This document shows, piece after piece, positions 62,564 to 64,000 of a stretch of DNA of 64,000 nt. Positions within the stretch are counted from its first letter, which is position 1; every line of letters starts with the position of its first letter. Below the pieces are notes generated by a model. The model was given only the letters and a program-made list of their open reading frames with translations. It had not been told where the DNA came from and ran no database searches. The stretch covers positions 672,765 through 736,764 of the forward strand of contig NZ_LIPF01000001.1 in NCBI RefSeq assembly GCF_001905385.1. Reading direction: 5' to 3'. The position numbers were made by a program, and so were the translations under genes. The stretch is from Streptomyces sp. CB02414 (GTDB lineage Bacteria; Actinomycetota; Actinomycetes; Streptomycetales; Streptomycetaceae).

Positions 62564-63511
62564 ATGACTCGCAGCCTTTCCCGCCCGTCCCGGCGCACGG
62601 TGCTCGGCGGCGGAGCCGTCGCCGCGTTGGCGGCCGCCACGGGCGCCGCCCCGGCCGGGGCCACCGAACGTGGAGCCGCCTGGCCGACGGAGTTCCCGCT
62701 GCCCGACGGCTGGCTGCCCGAGGGCATCACCATCGGGCGCGGACCGTACGCCTACATGGGTTCGCGCGCCGACGGCGCCGTCTACCGCACCGACCTGCGC
62801 ACCGGCGAGGGCCGGGTCGTCCACGAGGGCGGCACCGGCCTCGCGGCCATCGGCCTGAAGCTGGACCACGACGGACTGCTGTACGTCGCCGGGGGCGGCG
62901 GCGGTACCGCGCGGATCATCGATTCCCGCACCGGCGCGCTGCTGCGCACCCACCGGCTCACCGACCCCGCCGGCCACTTCGTCAACGACGTCGTCCTGCA
63001 CGGCGACCGCGCCTGGTTCACCGTCTCCTGGGGGCCCGTCCTGTACGGCGTCCCGCGCGGCCGGCGCGGCGAGGTGCGCGCCCTGGAGCTGACCGGCGAC
63101 TGGGAGCACACGCCGGACGTCATCAACGCCAACGGCGCCGTCTCCACCCCCGACGGGCGCGGACTGATCGTCGTCAAGATGGCGGCGGGCGAGCTGTACC
63201 GCGTCAGCCTCCGGACCGGCCGCGCCTCCCGGATCAGGCTGACCGGCGCGGACGACGTCGTCAACGGCGACGGCCTGGTCCGCGTCGGCCGCACCCTGTA
63301 CGTCGTGCAGAACCGGGACAACCTGGTCAGCGTCTGGGACCTGGACGCCCGGTCGCGCACCGCGACCCTGCGCCGCACCATCACCGACCCCCGCTTCGAC
63401 GTCCCCGCCACCGCCGCCCGCTTCGGCAACCGGCTCTACCTCGTCAACGCCCGCTTCACCAGCCCGCAGACCCCGGAGACGACGTTCACGGCGGTGGCGG
63501 TGCGGCGCTGA
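62564..63511 (+). CDS. Tat-exported SMP-30-like beta-propeller protein
   Basis: A 315-residue protein from ATG 62564 after CGGAGG. The Tat motif is PSRRTVLGGGAVAALAAATG. The mature part is a six-bladed propeller of the SMP-30/YncE type, with repeated blades such as GDGLVRVGRTLYVVQNRDN and ANGAVSTPDGRGLIVVKMAA. Streptomyces homologues are often labelled superoxide dismutase, but no SOD metal site is visible. Some SMP-30 metal-ligand positions (NANG, NGDG) remain, so a lactonase or esterase activity outside the membrane is possible. It is not coupled to nirD (106-bp gap). Confidence 0.83.
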   Translation: MTRSLSRPSRRTVLGGGAVAALAAATGAAPAGATERGAAWPTEFPLPDGWLPEGITIGRGPYAYMGSRADGAVYRTDLRTGEGRVVHEGGTGLAAIGLKLDHDGLLYVAGGGGGTARIIDSRTGALLRTHRLTDPAGHFVNDVVLHGDRAWFTVSWGPVLYGVPRGRRGEVRALELTGDWEHTPDVINANGAVSTPDGRGLIVVKMAAGELYRVSLRTGRASRIRLTGADDVVNGDGLVRVGRTLYVVQNRDNLVSVWDLDARSRTATLRRTITDPRFDVPATAARFGNRLYLVNARFTSPQTPETTFTAVAVRR

Positions 63512-63665
63512 GCGGCTGAGCCGAACGATCGGTTCCGAGCGGAGAGCTACCGTCCGGTCACGTCACGTTCTCGTCACGGGTTCTTCATATCGCCACCGCA
63601 TCTCCCGCACCTCAATAGCTTCGTCACCTCATATCCGCTCATCCACACCAGTCCCGGGAATCTCG

Positions 63666-64000
63666 ATGAAGCTGCTCCGCAAGCCCGCCGCCGTCGCCTT
63701 GGCCGCGGTGGCCCTGGCCGCCCTGCCGACCCTCGCCGAGGCGCACGAAGGCACCCACCCGTTCAAGAACTGCACCGAGGCGTACAACGCCGGCTACTCC
63801 AACATCAAGGAGGGCGACGAGCACTACGGCGACCACCTCGACCGGGACCAGGACGGCGTGGGCTGCGACAAGCCGCCCGCGGGCTTCGTGCCCGCCGACG
63901 ACAAGGACGACGACAAGGGCTCCGGCGACTCCGGGAGCAAGGACGACTCCGGGAGCAAGGACGACTCCGGCAGCGGCGAGCAGGCCGCTGGGGAGCAGGG
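63666..64000 (+). CDS. Secreted Excalibur-domain calcium-binding protein (3' end outside window)
   Basis: The first 111 codons from ATG 63666. Signal peptide MKLLRKPAAVALAAVALAAL is followed by an Excalibur domain with KNCTEAYNAGYSNIKEGDEH and the DxDxDG-Cys element LDRDQDGVGCD. The family binds Ca2+ on the cell surface. The visible C-terminal part is an Asp/Lys/Ser repeat (KDDSGS). The upstream 154 bp contain CGTCAC three times between about 63558 and 63626, possibly regulatory. Confidence 0.85.
   Translation, partial: MKLLRKPAAVALAAVALAALPTLAEAHEGTHPFKNCTEAYNAGYSNIKEGDEHYGDHLDRDQDGVGCDKPPAGFVPADDKDDDKGSGDSGSKDDSGSKDDSGSGEQAAGEQ

Overview
The window is high-GC actinobacterial DNA, almost certainly from a Streptomyces chromosome. 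The G/C-biased third positions, GTG/TTG starts, stop-start overlaps (ATGA, GTGA, TGATG) and gene content all fit. The order matB, mbl, hrdA, dnaG, nasA, nirBD matches what I remember of the S. coelicolor core region around SCO2430-SCO2490. No transposase, phage gene, CRISPR array or rRNA gene was seen.

Region 1 (1-16.2 kb), sugar use and accessory genes. A GH35-like protein that has lost its catalytic residues converges on a minus-strand arabinan operon: solute-binding protein, two permeases, secreted GH43 arabinanase, intracellular GH51 arabinofuranosidase. Next come a three-gene plus-strand cassette (IrrE/ImmA-like metallopeptidase, 7-TM protein, FAD oxidoreductase), an extragenic 21-bp-based minisatellite, and an SMP-30 lactonase with an IclR regulator. 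A 13-bp motif upstream of the IclR gene recurs twice upstream of the arabinan operon, which suggests one regulon.

Region 2 (16.2-21.5 kb), malonate module: GntR/FadR regulator, MatC-like permease, MatB malonyl-CoA synthetase and a biotin-independent-looking carboxyltransferase fusion. It is followed by a free-standing 19-codon amphipathic peptide gene with its own strong RBS and terminator.

Region 3 (21.5-36.3 kb), protease and conflict-system island. A large secreted subtilisin precedes a four-gene overlapping cassette: Trypco1-like protein, trypsin-VMAP protein, MoxR AAA+ ATPase, and a 1311-residue SAV_2336/vWA-like/pseudokinase/BTAD/cyclase-like protein. This matches the trypsin-MoxR-vWA class of predicted NTP-dependent conflict systems. 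The actin homologue mbl, a GAF histidine kinase with a decayed ATPase domain, a STAS-ANTAR fusion and a 47-residue acidic repeat peptide follow.

Region 4 (36.3-50.6 kb), housekeeping: three tRNA genes, FGGY kinase, ABC exporter pair, sigma factor HrdA, DnaG primase, FAD reductase, dGTPase, CbiX-like chelatase and a YdcF/SanA protein.

Region 5 (50.6-64 kb), nitrate assimilation and secreted proteins. A tendamistat-like secreted protein and nasA lead to a secreted thermolysin, a class F-like sortase with a neighbouring candidate substrate, a TauE exporter, and the NirB-associated reductase with nirB and nirD behind a good GlnR box. A Tat-exported beta-propeller protein and a partial Excalibur-domain protein end the window. 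The chelatase at 48.9 kb could supply siroheme to NirB.
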